The notes below the pieces were generated by a model. It worked only from the letters and a program-made list of their open reading frames with translations. It had not been told where the DNA came from and made no database searches. Shown piece after piece: positions 33,526 to 41,737 of a DNA stretch of 51,740 nt. This stretch comes from Candidatus Nealsonbacteria bacterium (GTDB taxonomy: Bacteria > Patescibacteriota > Minisyncoccia > Minisyncoccales > JAGGXC01). The position numbers and the translations under genes are program-made. The stretch is taken from assembly GCA_026396195.1 (NCBI GenBank), contig JAPLXH010000002.1, positions 1 through 51,740 of the forward strand, written 5' to 3'. Every line of letters starts with the position of its first letter. Position 1 is the first letter of the stretch.

Positions 33526-34613
33526 AAGTTAAAGCATCTTCTTTCGATTATACTAATTGGAATGTTAATCTGTTTAAACCAGGCAAATTATTTTGGAAGC
33601 CCAATTTTTTAAGAAAATTAAAAATTGGTCAGTGGAAAAAAATAAAGATTCAAGTTCCGTGCCGATTTGACCCGATTGTTTTAGACCTTACTAAACTTCA
33701 CCCGACGGTAGAGAAAAACGATTATAAAGCTGGAGCACTAGGATTTACCGGAAAAATTTATACTCAAGCCGAAATTGAACTTATAGATAATAAAAAAATC
33801 ATAGCTGACGACATTTTAGCCGAACATGTGGCAAAAATTATTAGAACAGTCACTAAATACAACGGCGGGTTTAAAATAAAGACAAAAAATCATCCATATA
33901 GACATGTTGGTTTTGCGTCTACGGCAACGATTTGTGAGGCAGTAGCTAATGGTATAAATATATTGCTTGGCGAGCCTTTTAATAAAAAAGAAATTGTTAA
34001 GTTTATCGCTCATAATTACGGCGAAGAAAGTGAAAAAAAGAAAGACTATTTGACTCCAGGCATTTCTACTGGTAGTTCGGGGAATTTAGTCCAAAGGGGT
34101 GGGATTGGAATCACCACATCGGATTGCGAGTTAATAATTTGGGATACATATCCGAAGGGAACAAAAATTATCGCTGGCATTCCCAATGTACCAGGAGTTG
34201 GCAAGGGGCCGGAAACTTCTGATGTTGATGTTTTTTCTCTTGATTGGGTAAGACATATCGATAGATTTAATGCGGCTAAAATTTGCTATTGGTTATTAAT
34301 GGATTTTGCACCCGCCCTAAAGCAACACGATCTTAAAAAAATGGGAGCCATTCTCTATGATATTTCCTTTTGTGGTACTAAAGGAGCCCCTCTAATTGCT
34401 TTGCATGGAGGGGATTTATTAGGAATTATTCTTGAAATGCGTTTATCGGGAATAGAAGTTTGTTTTATGAGTTCAGCTGGGCCGGGCTTAATTGCTATGA
34501 CAAAAAATAAAGTTGATAAAGCAATAGAAATTTTTAACAAACATAAATGTAAAACAATAGAAATAGAACCCGACAATGAAGGATTTAAATATCAATTTTT
34601 AAAAATTCGATAA
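33522..34613 (+). CDS. GHMP-kinase-superfamily protein, resembling beta-RFAP synthase
   Basis: 363 residues. The phosphate loop is VGFASTATICEAVANGIN (PxxxGLGSSAA-like). LVQRGGIGITTS and GVGKGPETS recall beta-ribofuranosylaminobenzene-5'-phosphate synthase, the first enzyme of methanopterin synthesis. The third GHMP motif is MSSAGPGLIAM. Other GHMP kinases remain possible. Rare in reduced bacteria. Overlaps the P-loop kinase gene by ATGA and ends before a terminator. Confidence 0.75.
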   Translation: MKVKASSFDYTNWNVNLFKPGKLFWKPNFLRKLKIGQWKKIKIQVPCRFDPIVLDLTKLHPTVEKNDYKAGALGFTGKIYTQAEIELIDNKKIIADDILAEHVAKIIRTVTKYNGGFKIKTKNHPYRHVGFASTATICEAVANGINILLGEPFNKKEIVKFIAHNYGEESEKKKDYLTPGISTGSSGNLVQRGGIGITTSDCELIIWDTYPKGTKIIAGIPNVPGVGKGPETSDVDVFSLDWVRHIDRFNAAKICYWLLMDFAPALKQHDLKKMGAILYDISFCGTKGAPLIALHGGDLLGIILEMRLSGIEVCFMSSAGPGLIAMTKNKVDKAIEIFNKHKCKTIEIEPDNEGFKYQFLKIR

Positions 34614-34693
34614 AAAAATAAAATTATTCGAGGTAAATTTTTATTAAAGAGCTATTACAAAAAGAGAGACTAATAATCTAAAAATTAATATTT

Positions 34694-34720
34694 CGACAAA
34701 AATTTTCTGTCGGATTTTTT
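34694..34720 (+). terminator. Terminator of the kinase/GHMP pair
   Basis: CGACA (34694-34698) pairs with TGTCG (34708-34712), then GA and six T. A wider AGAGAC/GTCTCT pair may surround it. Confidence 0.6.
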
Positions 34721-34735
34721 GTCTCTAATAATAAC

Positions 34736-34776
34736 TTGATGTTTTATTTTAATTGACTACAATTATGGTACAATTG
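34736..34776 (+). promoter_or_regulatory. Promoter with the second CAATT-N7-AATTG operator-like palindrome
   Basis: TTGATG (34736-34741), 16 nt, TACAAT (34758-34763). CAATT (34760-34764), seven nt, AATTG (34772-34776). The segment TTTAATTGACTACAATT is shared exactly with the promoter at 31123. Confidence 0.6.
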
Positions 34777-34787
34777 GTTAAAAGATT

Positions 34788-35624
34788 ATGAATTTAATAG
34801 GATTAATAAAATCGAAAACAAGGGAAAAAATTTTACGTTTTTTCTTTGCCAATCAGGAAAAAAAATATTATCTAAGGGAATTAGAAAGAATTCTCAAGCT
34901 TTCGGTTGGAAATATACGTCGAGAACTGATTTCTTTGGAAAAATTAGGGCTTTTCAAGCAAGAAAAAACTGGAAATTTGGTTTATTATTATTTAAACAAA
35001 AATTCTCCATTTTTTGGAGTTGTTGAAAATATTATTTTAAAAGCTTCAAATAAAAAAAAGCAAAAGGAACTTGAGAAAGATATAGAAAGAAAGAAAAATA
35101 AAAATTTAATGATCGTCCAAAAAGATGACCTAGATATATTATTTTCTAAAATAGGTGAATTAGAAAATATACTAGAATCTCTTTCGCAAAAAAAATCAGA
35201 GATTGAAGATTTAATTAATTTAGGGATAGTGGTTAATGGTAATAAAGAAGTTTTATTAATTAAAAGAGTAAAAAGAGAGAAAGGAAAAGACGGTTCAGTC
35301 TTGACTTGGGCTTTTCCGGGTGGCAAACAACGGATAAACGAAACTAGAAAAGAGTGTGTTGCTAGAGAAGTACTAGCTGAAACTGGTTATAAGATCGAAC
35401 CAGTCGAGGAGATTTCTCTTCGACTTCATCCTCAGTTTTCAGTATTTATAGTTTATCATCTTTGCAGGTTAGTTCTGCCAAGGCTTGTAGCAAAACCGAA
35501 AGAACCGCATGAAATAGCCGAGATTAGATGGGTTAAGCCAAAAGAAATAAAAAAATTATTTACAACCGATCTTGATCCAAAGGTTAGTCTTGAACTCGGA
35601 CTATCTAAGACTAATAAAAAATAA
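34788..35624 (+). CDS. Winged-helix/Nudix fusion, probable transcription regulator
   Basis: 278 residues. Residues 1-75 form a winged helix-turn-helix (YYLRELERILKLSVGNIRRE, then LGLFKQEKTGNLVYYYLN). A charged coiled linker follows (75-145). A Nudix domain comes last, with box GGKQRINETRKECVAREVLAETGY; one acidic Nudix residue (EE) is A-E, so catalysis may be weakened. Nudix-HTH proteins such as NrtR sense nucleotide metabolites; here the order is reversed (HTH first). The palindrome over its own promoter and at 31147 suggests self- and co-regulation (inference). Confidence 0.85.
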   Translation: MNLIGLIKSKTREKILRFFFANQEKKYYLRELERILKLSVGNIRRELISLEKLGLFKQEKTGNLVYYYLNKNSPFFGVVENIILKASNKKKQKELEKDIERKKNKNLMIVQKDDLDILFSKIGELENILESLSQKKSEIEDLINLGIVVNGNKEVLLIKRVKREKGKDGSVLTWAFPGGKQRINETRKECVAREVLAETGYKIEPVEEISLRLHPQFSVFIVYHLCRLVLPRLVAKPKEPHEIAEIRWVKPKEIKKLFTTDLDPKVSLELGLSKTNKK

Positions 35625-35650
35625 TTTTTTTAAATTAAATTAAAAAAATT

Positions 35651-35677
35651 AAAAAATCGCTAAAGGGACGATTTTTT
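35651..35677 (+). terminator. Terminator of the HTH-Nudix gene
   Basis: AAAAAATCG (35651-35659), nine-nt loop, CGATTTTTT (35669-35677). A run of A and T makes it potentially bidirectional. Confidence 0.7.
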
Positions 35678-35714
35678 GTTTACACTGAGTTTACCGAAGT
35701 GGTAAAATTAAAAT

Positions 35715-36356
35715 ATGAATAAATTTAAATTGGTTTGTTTTGATATAGATGGAACTTTAGTTGATGGGATTTCTTGGCTTTTGTTAACTAAAGGATTGGG
35801 TTGTTCTATCGAAAAACATCTTGATATTTTTAACCGTTCGAAAAGCGGGGAAATTTCTTTCTTTGAAGGAGAAAGAATGTTAACTAAAATGTACCAGGAA
35901 AGCGGTAACGCTAATCAAAAATTTATTAAAGAACTATTCTCAAAAATTGAATCCAAACCCGAAGCTAAAGAAATTGTTTCTTATTTAAAGAAAAAAGGAT
36001 ATAAAACTTATCTTATTTCGGGCGCAATTGATATTTACGTAGAAGAAATTGCTAAAAAATTGGGCGTAGACGGTTTTTATGCAAATTCTTCCTTGGAATT
36101 TGATAAAAATGGGATTCTTGAAAAAATTTACTACCGAGACAATCAAGGAGAAATTAAGATTAAACAACTCAATGAACTTGTGAAAAAAATCGGAATAAAT
36201 ATAAAAGAAGTTGTTTTTATGGGGGACAGTGATAATGATTTAGAAGTTTTTAAACAAACCGGGTATGGAATTGCCATCGGGTTTTCGAGCGAAGAACTAA
36301 AAAAATTTGCATGGAAAAAAATAGATTCTTTGAAAGAAATTAAGGATATTCTATAA
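35715..36356 (+). CDS. HAD-family phosphatase (SerB-like)
   Basis: 213 residues. Motif I CFDIDGTLVDG, motif II YLISGAIDIYV, the conserved Lys in EIKIKQLNELVKK and motif IV VVFMGDSDNDLEVF match the phosphoserine-phosphatase subgroup. Substrate is a small phospho-compound, not certain. TAAAAT ends 8 nt before ATG with no SD, so the transcript is probably leaderless. Confidence 0.9.
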   Translation: MNKFKLVCFDIDGTLVDGISWLLLTKGLGCSIEKHLDIFNRSKSGEISFFEGERMLTKMYQESGNANQKFIKELFSKIESKPEAKEIVSYLKKKGYKTYLISGAIDIYVEEIAKKLGVDGFYANSSLEFDKNGILEKIYYRDNQGEIKIKQLNELVKKIGINIKEVVFMGDSDNDLEVFKQTGYGIAIGFSSEELKKFAWKKIDSLKEIKDIL

Positions 36357-36371
36357 GGAACAAGAAACCAT

Positions 36372-36408
36372 AAAAAATCGCCCTGAGCTTGTCGAAGGAC
36401 GATTTTTT
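36372..36408 (+). terminator. Terminator containing a CCCTGAGCTTGTCGAAGG element
   Basis: AAAAAATCG (36372-36380) pairs with CGATTTTTT (36400-36408). The loop is CCCTGAGCTTGTCGAAGGA, a dispersed palindromic element common across bacteria. It looks like such an element inserted in, or recruited to, a terminator stem otherwise similar to that at 35651. Confidence 0.65.
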
Positions 36409-36435
36409 GTTGTTATTATTTGGGGAAAAAAGCAA

Positions 36436-36498
36436 GCCCAGTAGTGAAAATTTGACCTATTTCGTAGATAAATATCTGTCAAATTTCTACTACTGGGC
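36436..36498 (+). repeat. Long hairpin, 21-nt arms, in a 300-nt non-coding gap
   Basis: Left arm 36436-36456 (begins GCCCAGTAGT, ends AAATTTGAC) and right arm 36478-36498 match at 19 of 21 positions around a 21-nt loop. No T run follows. The gap from 36357 to 36670 otherwise holds a terminator, a G-rich segment (36540-36600) and the promoter of the next gene. Could be a small RNA or a non-autonomous palindromic element. Confidence 0.6.
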
Positions 36499-36598
36499 AA
36501 GCCCCGTATATCCCCGTCATAAAACCCGTAGAACCCTAGGGATTTATACAGAGTCAAGGACGGAGTAGTTGAGTCGTGGGCGACGGCAGAGAGGAGAT

Positions 36599-36628
36599 TT
36601 GGACTTTTGGGATTATTCGGGGTAAAAT
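36599..36628 (+). promoter_or_regulatory. Promoter of the reductase/prenyltransferase genes
   Basis: TTGGAC (36599-36604), 18 nt, TAAAAT (36623-36628); leader of about 35 nt. Confidence 0.5.
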
Positions 36629-36670
36629 TAATGAAATAGCTTATGAAAATTAAGAGAATTTTTAATAAAA

Positions 36671-37837
36671 ATGGAAGAAAAAATTGAAAATAAACAGAAA
36701 ATGGATAAATATTTTGAAACTATTATTGTTGGAGGGGGACCAGGAGGGCTAATTGCCGGCTCTTATTTAGAAAATGCTTTAATAATTGAACAAAAAAAAG
36801 AAATTGGTAAACCTGTTCAATGCGGAGAAGGAATTAGTAAAAAAGCATTAGAGATTCAAAAAATTAAACCAGATTCAGGTTGGATTTGTTGCAAAATTCA
36901 TAAAGTCGAAAGAATTATGCCAAATCAAAAAATAATTGGAAAGTCACATCAAGATATTATTGGTTATACAATTAATAGATCTAGATTTGAAAAATTTTTG
37001 GCAAAAAAATTAAAAGCCAAGATGAAATTAAATACAAGAGTTGTTGACATAAAAAAAGATAAAGATACTTGGAAGGTAACAACTTCAAGCGGTGAAATAT
37101 TTAAATCAAAATATTTAATTGGTGCTGATGGGGTAAACTCTATTGTTAGAAAGTTAATTTTTAAAAATAAATTAAATACTATTGGAGCTATCGCTTACAT
37201 AATAAAATTAGAAAAAAAAATAGACACAAGAAATCTTAAAATTTATTTTGATAACGAAAAATATCCCCAAGGTTATGCTTGGATTTTTCCGCAGTCAAAA
37301 AATACTGCCAATATTGGAATAGGAGGTAAGGATAGAAACTTAGTAAAAAAATTTAAAGATTTTTTAGAAGAGGAAGTCAAAAAAGAATACGGAAAATATT
37401 CGTTAATAGAGAATAGAAGCGGGGCCATTCCTTTAAGACCTACAGAGCTTAGTCTTTTCAAAGATAATGTTTTGTTATTAGGAGATGCTGCTGGTTTAAT
37501 TGACCCAATTTTTAAAGGAGGAATTAGTCAAGCAATGCTGTCTGGAAAAATCGCCGCTCAGTGTATTTTAGAAAATCAGACATCTCAATACGAAAAAAAA
37601 ATTAAAATGTTACCATTCGCTAATAAAAAAATTATCAAAGCAAGCGAAATTTTCAATTCTTTTGATAATCAAACTCTTAATGAGTTAGGCGAAATTTTAG
37701 AGGAAAAAGGAACTTCATATTTAAAAACTAATCAAGGGCTTTTGGAAATTAAGAGTAAGCTTTGTCTTAAAAAAAATTTTTCTAAAATTTTTGAATTTTT
37801 TTCTCTATGGTGGGATACCCGTGATTATTTATGGTAA
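36671..37837 (+). CDS. Geranylgeranyl-reductase-family flavoprotein
   Basis: 388 residues. FAD site TIIVGGGPGGLIAG at about 18-31, then PVQCGEGISKKAL (GGR signature PVxCGEG), YLIGADGVNSIVRKL, YAWIFPQSKNTANIGIGG and the second FAD motif LLLGDAAGLIDPIFKGGI. The family reduces isoprenoid double bonds (archaeal lipids, chlorophyll side chain, menaquinone). The substrate here is unknown. 15 nt separate it from the fusion gene, so both are one operon. Confidence 0.88.
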   Translation: MEEKIENKQKMDKYFETIIVGGGPGGLIAGSYLENALIIEQKKEIGKPVQCGEGISKKALEIQKIKPDSGWICCKIHKVERIMPNQKIIGKSHQDIIGYTINRSRFEKFLAKKLKAKMKLNTRVVDIKKDKDTWKVTTSSGEIFKSKYLIGADGVNSIVRKLIFKNKLNTIGAIAYIIKLEKKIDTRNLKIYFDNEKYPQGYAWIFPQSKNTANIGIGGKDRNLVKKFKDFLEEEVKKEYGKYSLIENRSGAIPLRPTELSLFKDNVLLLGDAAGLIDPIFKGGISQAMLSGKIAAQCILENQTSQYEKKIKMLPFANKKIIKASEIFNSFDNQTLNELGEILEEKGTSYLKTNQGLLEIKSKLCLKKNFSKIFEFFSLWWDTRDYLW

Positions 37838-37852
37838 TTCAAAAGGTAAGTG

Positions 37853-39769
37853 ATGCAAACAAAAATAACTAATAAAAAAATTAATATTTTAGGAGCGGGA
37901 ATTTCCGGTCTTGTATCGGGAATTGTTTTAGCAAAAAATGGTTATCAGGTTGAAATCTTTGAGAAACGTTCGAGGGTTGGAAGTTTCTTTGAAAAAGACA
38001 TACACTCTTTAAGAAATTACTCTTATGATTACGACGTGATTGAAAAATATAAAGAATTAGGAATCGAAATATCTAATATTTACCCAGTCTTCAAGGAACT
38101 TCGTTTTTCTTCTTCGTCTAAGCACATCGAGGTTTACTCCGAAAACAAACCTCTTTTTTATAACTTTATTCGAGGCTGTTCTGATGAGCGTTCTTTAGAT
38201 AACGAATTATTTGAACAAGCCAAGAGCCATGGAATTAAGTTTCATTTTAATCAAGCCGTGAATCGAGACGATAAAGATATAGATATTGTGGCCGTAGGGG
38301 CTTCTTCAGTAAAAGGGGTAGCTTATGGAAGGCATTATATAAAAGATTCTACCGCAAAGATTGATTCTATCTATTATTTGATGGGGGATTCTCATGCTCC
38401 CCATGGGTATATTTATATGGCTCCTTTTTTTAATGAATTTTCTTTAGTTATCGCTGGTACTAAAATAGAAAGTAAGAAAGAGCTTGAAGAAAGATTTAAC
38501 CTATTGATAAAGGATAATAATATCATTAAGAATTTTCTTAACGGTGCTAAGTTTAAAAATGAGATCTATGGATTTATACATTTCAATCCTCCCAAGACCG
38601 CAAAAAAAGATAAAAAGATTTATGTCGGAGAAGCGGCTGGATTCGTAGACGCAGCTACAGGTTTTGGTACACATTATGCGATTCTTTCTGGATGCTTAGC
38701 GGCCAGAGCAATTATGAACAATGAAGACTATGGTAATCTTTGGAAAAAAAGCTTCGGGAAGGAATTAAAAAAGAAGTATCTTAAAAGATTAAGACTAGAA
38801 AAGTTAAATAGTGAAAATTATGAGATGATGGTAGAAAGTTTATTAAAAATTTTTGGAAAAAGAGTTTCAGTTGAAAATTATAAAAAATACAAATTTATTC
38901 TAGTTGTAATGGAGATGATTAAAAAAGCTTTGAACTCAATACGGAATGAATTTGTTTACGGCGGGCATTTATTGTCGTTGGGCGCCTCAAGTATTGTTTT
39001 TACTTCAGCTATTTTGTTGGGAATAAAAATTACTTGGGATTGTTTATTTATTGTTTACTTGGGAATGCAGTCTGCTTATCTTTATAATCGCTATAAAGAT
39101 TTCAAAAAAGATTATTTAACAAACCCTGAAAGAACAAAACATTTTGAAAAGTATGTTTCAAAAATTCCAATAATTATCGGAATTTTTATATTAATTATTA
39201 TTTTAATGCTTTATTATTTTAGTACGCCAAAAATTTTATTTTTTGGCCTTTCTTTACTTTTAATGAGCTTACTTTATAGTAAAATTTTTAAGAATTTAAC
39301 TAAAAAAATAGTTGGCTTTAAAGGATTTTATGTTTCTTTAATGTGGGCTTCTTTATCTTTATTTCTTATATTTTATTATTATTTGTCATTCAGCTTGTCT
39401 TTATTTTTTATATTAGTTTTTATTTTTTTAAGATGGACAATAAACACAAGTTTTTGCGATATAAAAGACATAGAAAGCGATAAAAAAGAAAAACTATTGA
39501 CACTAGCGGTTGTGTTGAGAAAAGAAAAATTAATAAAATTTTTAAATATTTTAAATATTTTATCTTTTTTACCTATAATTTTGGGAGTTTTTTTTAATCT
39601 ATTTCCATTTTATTCGATAATTCTTGTTTTTACTGTTTTTTATGCGTTTTACTATTTTAAACAAGTTAACAATTTAGTAATAAGCCAGAATTTTTTGTAT
39701 AATGTAATAGTTGACGGAGAATTTATTTTGTGGTCATTTTTTATTTTATTAGGTAAAATTTTAATATGA
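37853..39769 (+). CDS. Fusion of a GGR-like flavoprotein and a UbiA-like prenyltransferase domain
   Basis: 638 residues from ATG 37853 (a GTG at 37850 adds one). Residues 10-330 are a GGR-like FAD domain: INILGAGISGLVSGIVLAKN and the second FAD site IYVGEAAGFVDAATGFGTH. Residues about 365-638 hold seven or more membrane spans. They contain two aspartate-rich motifs, N-R-Y-K-D-F-K-K-D (about 412-420, NDxxDxxxD with the second residue changed) and D-I-K-D-I-E-S-D (about 536-543), as in UbiA prenyltransferases. I infer one protein that attaches and reduces an isoprenoid chain. Overlaps the kinase gene by ATGA. Confidence 0.8.
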   Translation: MQTKITNKKINILGAGISGLVSGIVLAKNGYQVEIFEKRSRVGSFFEKDIHSLRNYSYDYDVIEKYKELGIEISNIYPVFKELRFSSSSKHIEVYSENKPLFYNFIRGCSDERSLDNELFEQAKSHGIKFHFNQAVNRDDKDIDIVAVGASSVKGVAYGRHYIKDSTAKIDSIYYLMGDSHAPHGYIYMAPFFNEFSLVIAGTKIESKKELEERFNLLIKDNNIIKNFLNGAKFKNEIYGFIHFNPPKTAKKDKKIYVGEAAGFVDAATGFGTHYAILSGCLAARAIMNNEDYGNLWKKSFGKELKKKYLKRLRLEKLNSENYEMMVESLLKIFGKRVSVENYKKYKFILVVMEMIKKALNSIRNEFVYGGHLLSLGASSIVFTSAILLGIKITWDCLFIVYLGMQSAYLYNRYKDFKKDYLTNPERTKHFEKYVSKIPIIIGIFILIIILMLYYFSTPKILFFGLSLLLMSLLYSKIFKNLTKKIVGFKGFYVSLMWASLSLFLIFYYYLSFSLSLFFILVFIFLRWTINTSFCDIKDIESDKKEKLLTLAVVLRKEKLIKFLNILNILSFLPIILGVFFNLFPFYSIILVFTVFYAFYYFKQVNNLVISQNFLYNVIVDGEFILWSFFILLGKILI

Positions 39770-41352
39770 CAGAAATTTCTTTAATTTATCAGGTTCTAGT
39801 TTTTTTAATTACTTTTTTAGGCGGATGGTTGGCTTTTTGGGTTTATTTTTTTAATCCTAAAGAAAAAATGAACCAGTGGTTTTTTTTAATGACTATTTTT
39901 CTACTTTTATGGGCTATTTTTGCTTATTTTGGCGCTTCTTCTCAAGTTTCAATATCGATTATTTTATATAGATTAAATTGGGGAGTAATTCCTTTAGCCG
40001 CTTTAGCTACTTATTTTTTTGTAGTATATTTTCCAAAAGAAGAAAAACGATATCCTTTTTTGGAAAAAATTATTATTATTGTTACTTTATTTTTTTGTTT
40101 TATTTCTTTTTTTACAGACCTAATTATTAAAGATGTTAATTCAAAAGAATGGGGGAATGAGGTTGTTTTTGGAAAACTAGGAGACACTTTTTCTATAGTA
40201 TCAGCCATTTTATTAATTATACTTTTAGGTCAACTTTTAAAAAAATACTTTAAACTTTCTCGAGCAGATAAAATAAAAGTCGAATATTTTTTAATAGGCG
40301 GCTTCCTTTGTTTTTTATTTAACCTTATATTCAATATAATTTTTCCTATTATTTTCAAAACCATCCAATACCAACACTTGGGAGATTTTTCAGCTATTTT
40401 TATTTTGGTTTTTACTGCTTATGCTATTGTTAAACAAGAATTGTTCGGAATTAAAGTTATTATTACAAGTATTTTTATTGGATTGATTGCTATCTTGCTT
40501 TCCGTAGATACTTTAGTCTTTACCGATAATTTAATTTTACAACTCTTTAAAGGATTAGCAGTTTTCATCTTTTTATATTTAGGTTTAGCATTAATAAAAA
40601 GCGTTAAGAGAGAAATTGAACAAAGAAAGGAAATAGAAAAACTGAGCAGTGCCAAGTCAGAGTTTATTGCTATTGCTTCCCATCAATTGAGAACGCCTTT
40701 GACTGCCGTAAAGGGCTATATATCCATGATTTTAGAGGGAAGTTACGGGAAGATACCGGAAAAAGCCAAAACACCCATGGAAAAGGTTTATCAGCAAAAT
40801 GAAAAATTGGTGAAATTAGTGAATGATTTGTTGAGCTTGTCCCGAATTGAATCGGGAAAGTTGCAGTTAGAACTGGGAATGGCTTCGATGGAAGATTTGA
40901 TTTCCAGCATAGTAGGCATATTTGACGTTCAAGCAAAGGATAAAAATCTTTATTTAAAATTCGAAAAGCCAAAAGAAATAATTCCTTTGATTATGATGGA
41001 CGTTGATAAAACAAGGCAGGTTATTTCCAATATAATTAACAATTGCTTGAAATACACAGAGAAGGGAGGGGTTGATATAAAATTGAAAATTGTAAATGGC
41101 AAATTGCAAATTGAAATTTCCGATACCGGACTGGGCATGGAGGAGAAAGAACTGGGGAAATTATTCCAGAGTTTCTCGAGGGGGGAAGCGGGCGCGAGAA
41201 TGGATGCCGGCGGAGCCGGACTCGGCCTTCATATTGCCAAGAAATTCATTGAAATGCAGAAGGGAAATATTTGGGCAAAGTCAGCCGGCAAAGGCAAAGG
41301 CTCTCAATTTTATATCGAGCTTCCGATAAATAACCATAATAACCATAAATAA
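39766..41352 (+). CDS. Membrane-bound sensor histidine kinase
   Basis: 528 residues. The N-terminal part has seven or eight spans to about residue 280 (7TM-type sensor). H-box FIAIASHQLRTPLTAVKGY with H306, then the N-box (VISNIINNCLKYT), G1 (DTGLGM), F-box (LFQSFSRGE) and G2 (GAGLGLHIAKKF). No response regulator is adjacent. Start overlaps the fusion gene, so it may sense membrane lipid state (inference). Confidence 0.92.
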   Translation: MTEISLIYQVLVFLITFLGGWLAFWVYFFNPKEKMNQWFFLMTIFLLLWAIFAYFGASSQVSISIILYRLNWGVIPLAALATYFFVVYFPKEEKRYPFLEKIIIIVTLFFCFISFFTDLIIKDVNSKEWGNEVVFGKLGDTFSIVSAILLIILLGQLLKKYFKLSRADKIKVEYFLIGGFLCFLFNLIFNIIFPIIFKTIQYQHLGDFSAIFILVFTAYAIVKQELFGIKVIITSIFIGLIAILLSVDTLVFTDNLILQLFKGLAVFIFLYLGLALIKSVKREIEQRKEIEKLSSAKSEFIAIASHQLRTPLTAVKGYISMILEGSYGKIPEKAKTPMEKVYQQNEKLVKLVNDLLSLSRIESGKLQLELGMASMEDLISSIVGIFDVQAKDKNLYLKFEKPKEIIPLIMMDVDKTRQVISNIINNCLKYTEKGGVDIKLKIVNGKLQIEISDTGLGMEEKELGKLFQSFSRGEAGARMDAGGAGLGLHIAKKFIEMQKGNIWAKSAGKGKGSQFYIELPINNHNNHK

Positions 41353-41355
41353 TAA

Positions 41356-41383
41356 TTGACAAGTTCCATTGAAGAGTTAAAAT
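41356..41383 (+). promoter_or_regulatory. Promoter of the 41400 coiled-coil gene
   Basis: TTGACA (41356-41361), 16 nt, TAAAAT (41378-41383). The first ATG (41388) lies at the expected start point, so the message is leaderless or begins translation at ATG 41400. Confidence 0.65.
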
Positions 41384-41399
41384 GTAAATGAATAATATT

Positions 41400-41645
41400 A
41401 TGCTTACAGATGAAGACATAAAAAAACTTATTGAGGTTTTTGCTACCAGAGAAGAAGTAGCCACTAAGCCAGATTTAGAAGAATTAAGAAAAGATTTTTC
41501 AGATCTTCAGACTTCTGTTGACGCTTACGCCAAGAAAGCGGATACTTATTTTCAAGAAATGCTTGTATTGGCGCACAAAGTTGACCGCCATGAAAAATGG
41601 CTTCACCAAATTGCCGAAAAAGTCGGAATAAAGTTAGACTATTAA
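41400..41645 (+). CDS. Small coiled-coil protein
   Basis: 81 residues from ATG 41400 (MLTDEDIKKLIEVFATREEV); ATG 41388 adds MNNI. Charged heptads (about 20-65) predict a coiled coil. Similar small proteins are common in Parcubacteria genomes, from memory, without known function. Own promoter and terminator. Confidence 0.75.
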   Translation: MLTDEDIKKLIEVFATREEVATKPDLEELRKDFSDLQTSVDAYAKKADTYFQEMLVLAHKVDRHEKWLHQIAEKVGIKLDY

Positions 41646-41673
41646 TTTTTTTTGTTTAAAATTTTAGTTGCCA

Positions 41674-41700
41674 CCCGCGTTTGACGCGGGCTTTTGTTTT
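41674..41700 (+). terminator. Terminator upstream of leuS
   Basis: CCCGCGT (41674-41680), loop TTG, ACGCGGG (41684-41690), then CTTTTGTTTT. The in-frame TTG upstream of leuS is the loop of this hairpin, which rules it out as start. Confidence 0.85.
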
Positions 41701-41737
41701 GGTAAAAAAAAGTAGTAAAATAAGAAAACATAACAAA

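Noticed and set aside
40846-40862. TCCCGAATTGAATCGGGA palindrome in the membrane kinase
   Set aside because: It encodes the ordinary LSRIESGK motif that follows the H-box in kinases, so it is not an insertion.
41681-41737. Upstream TTG start of leuS giving 19 more residues
   Set aside because: The TTG is the loop of an intrinsic terminator; ATG 41738 fits the family start.
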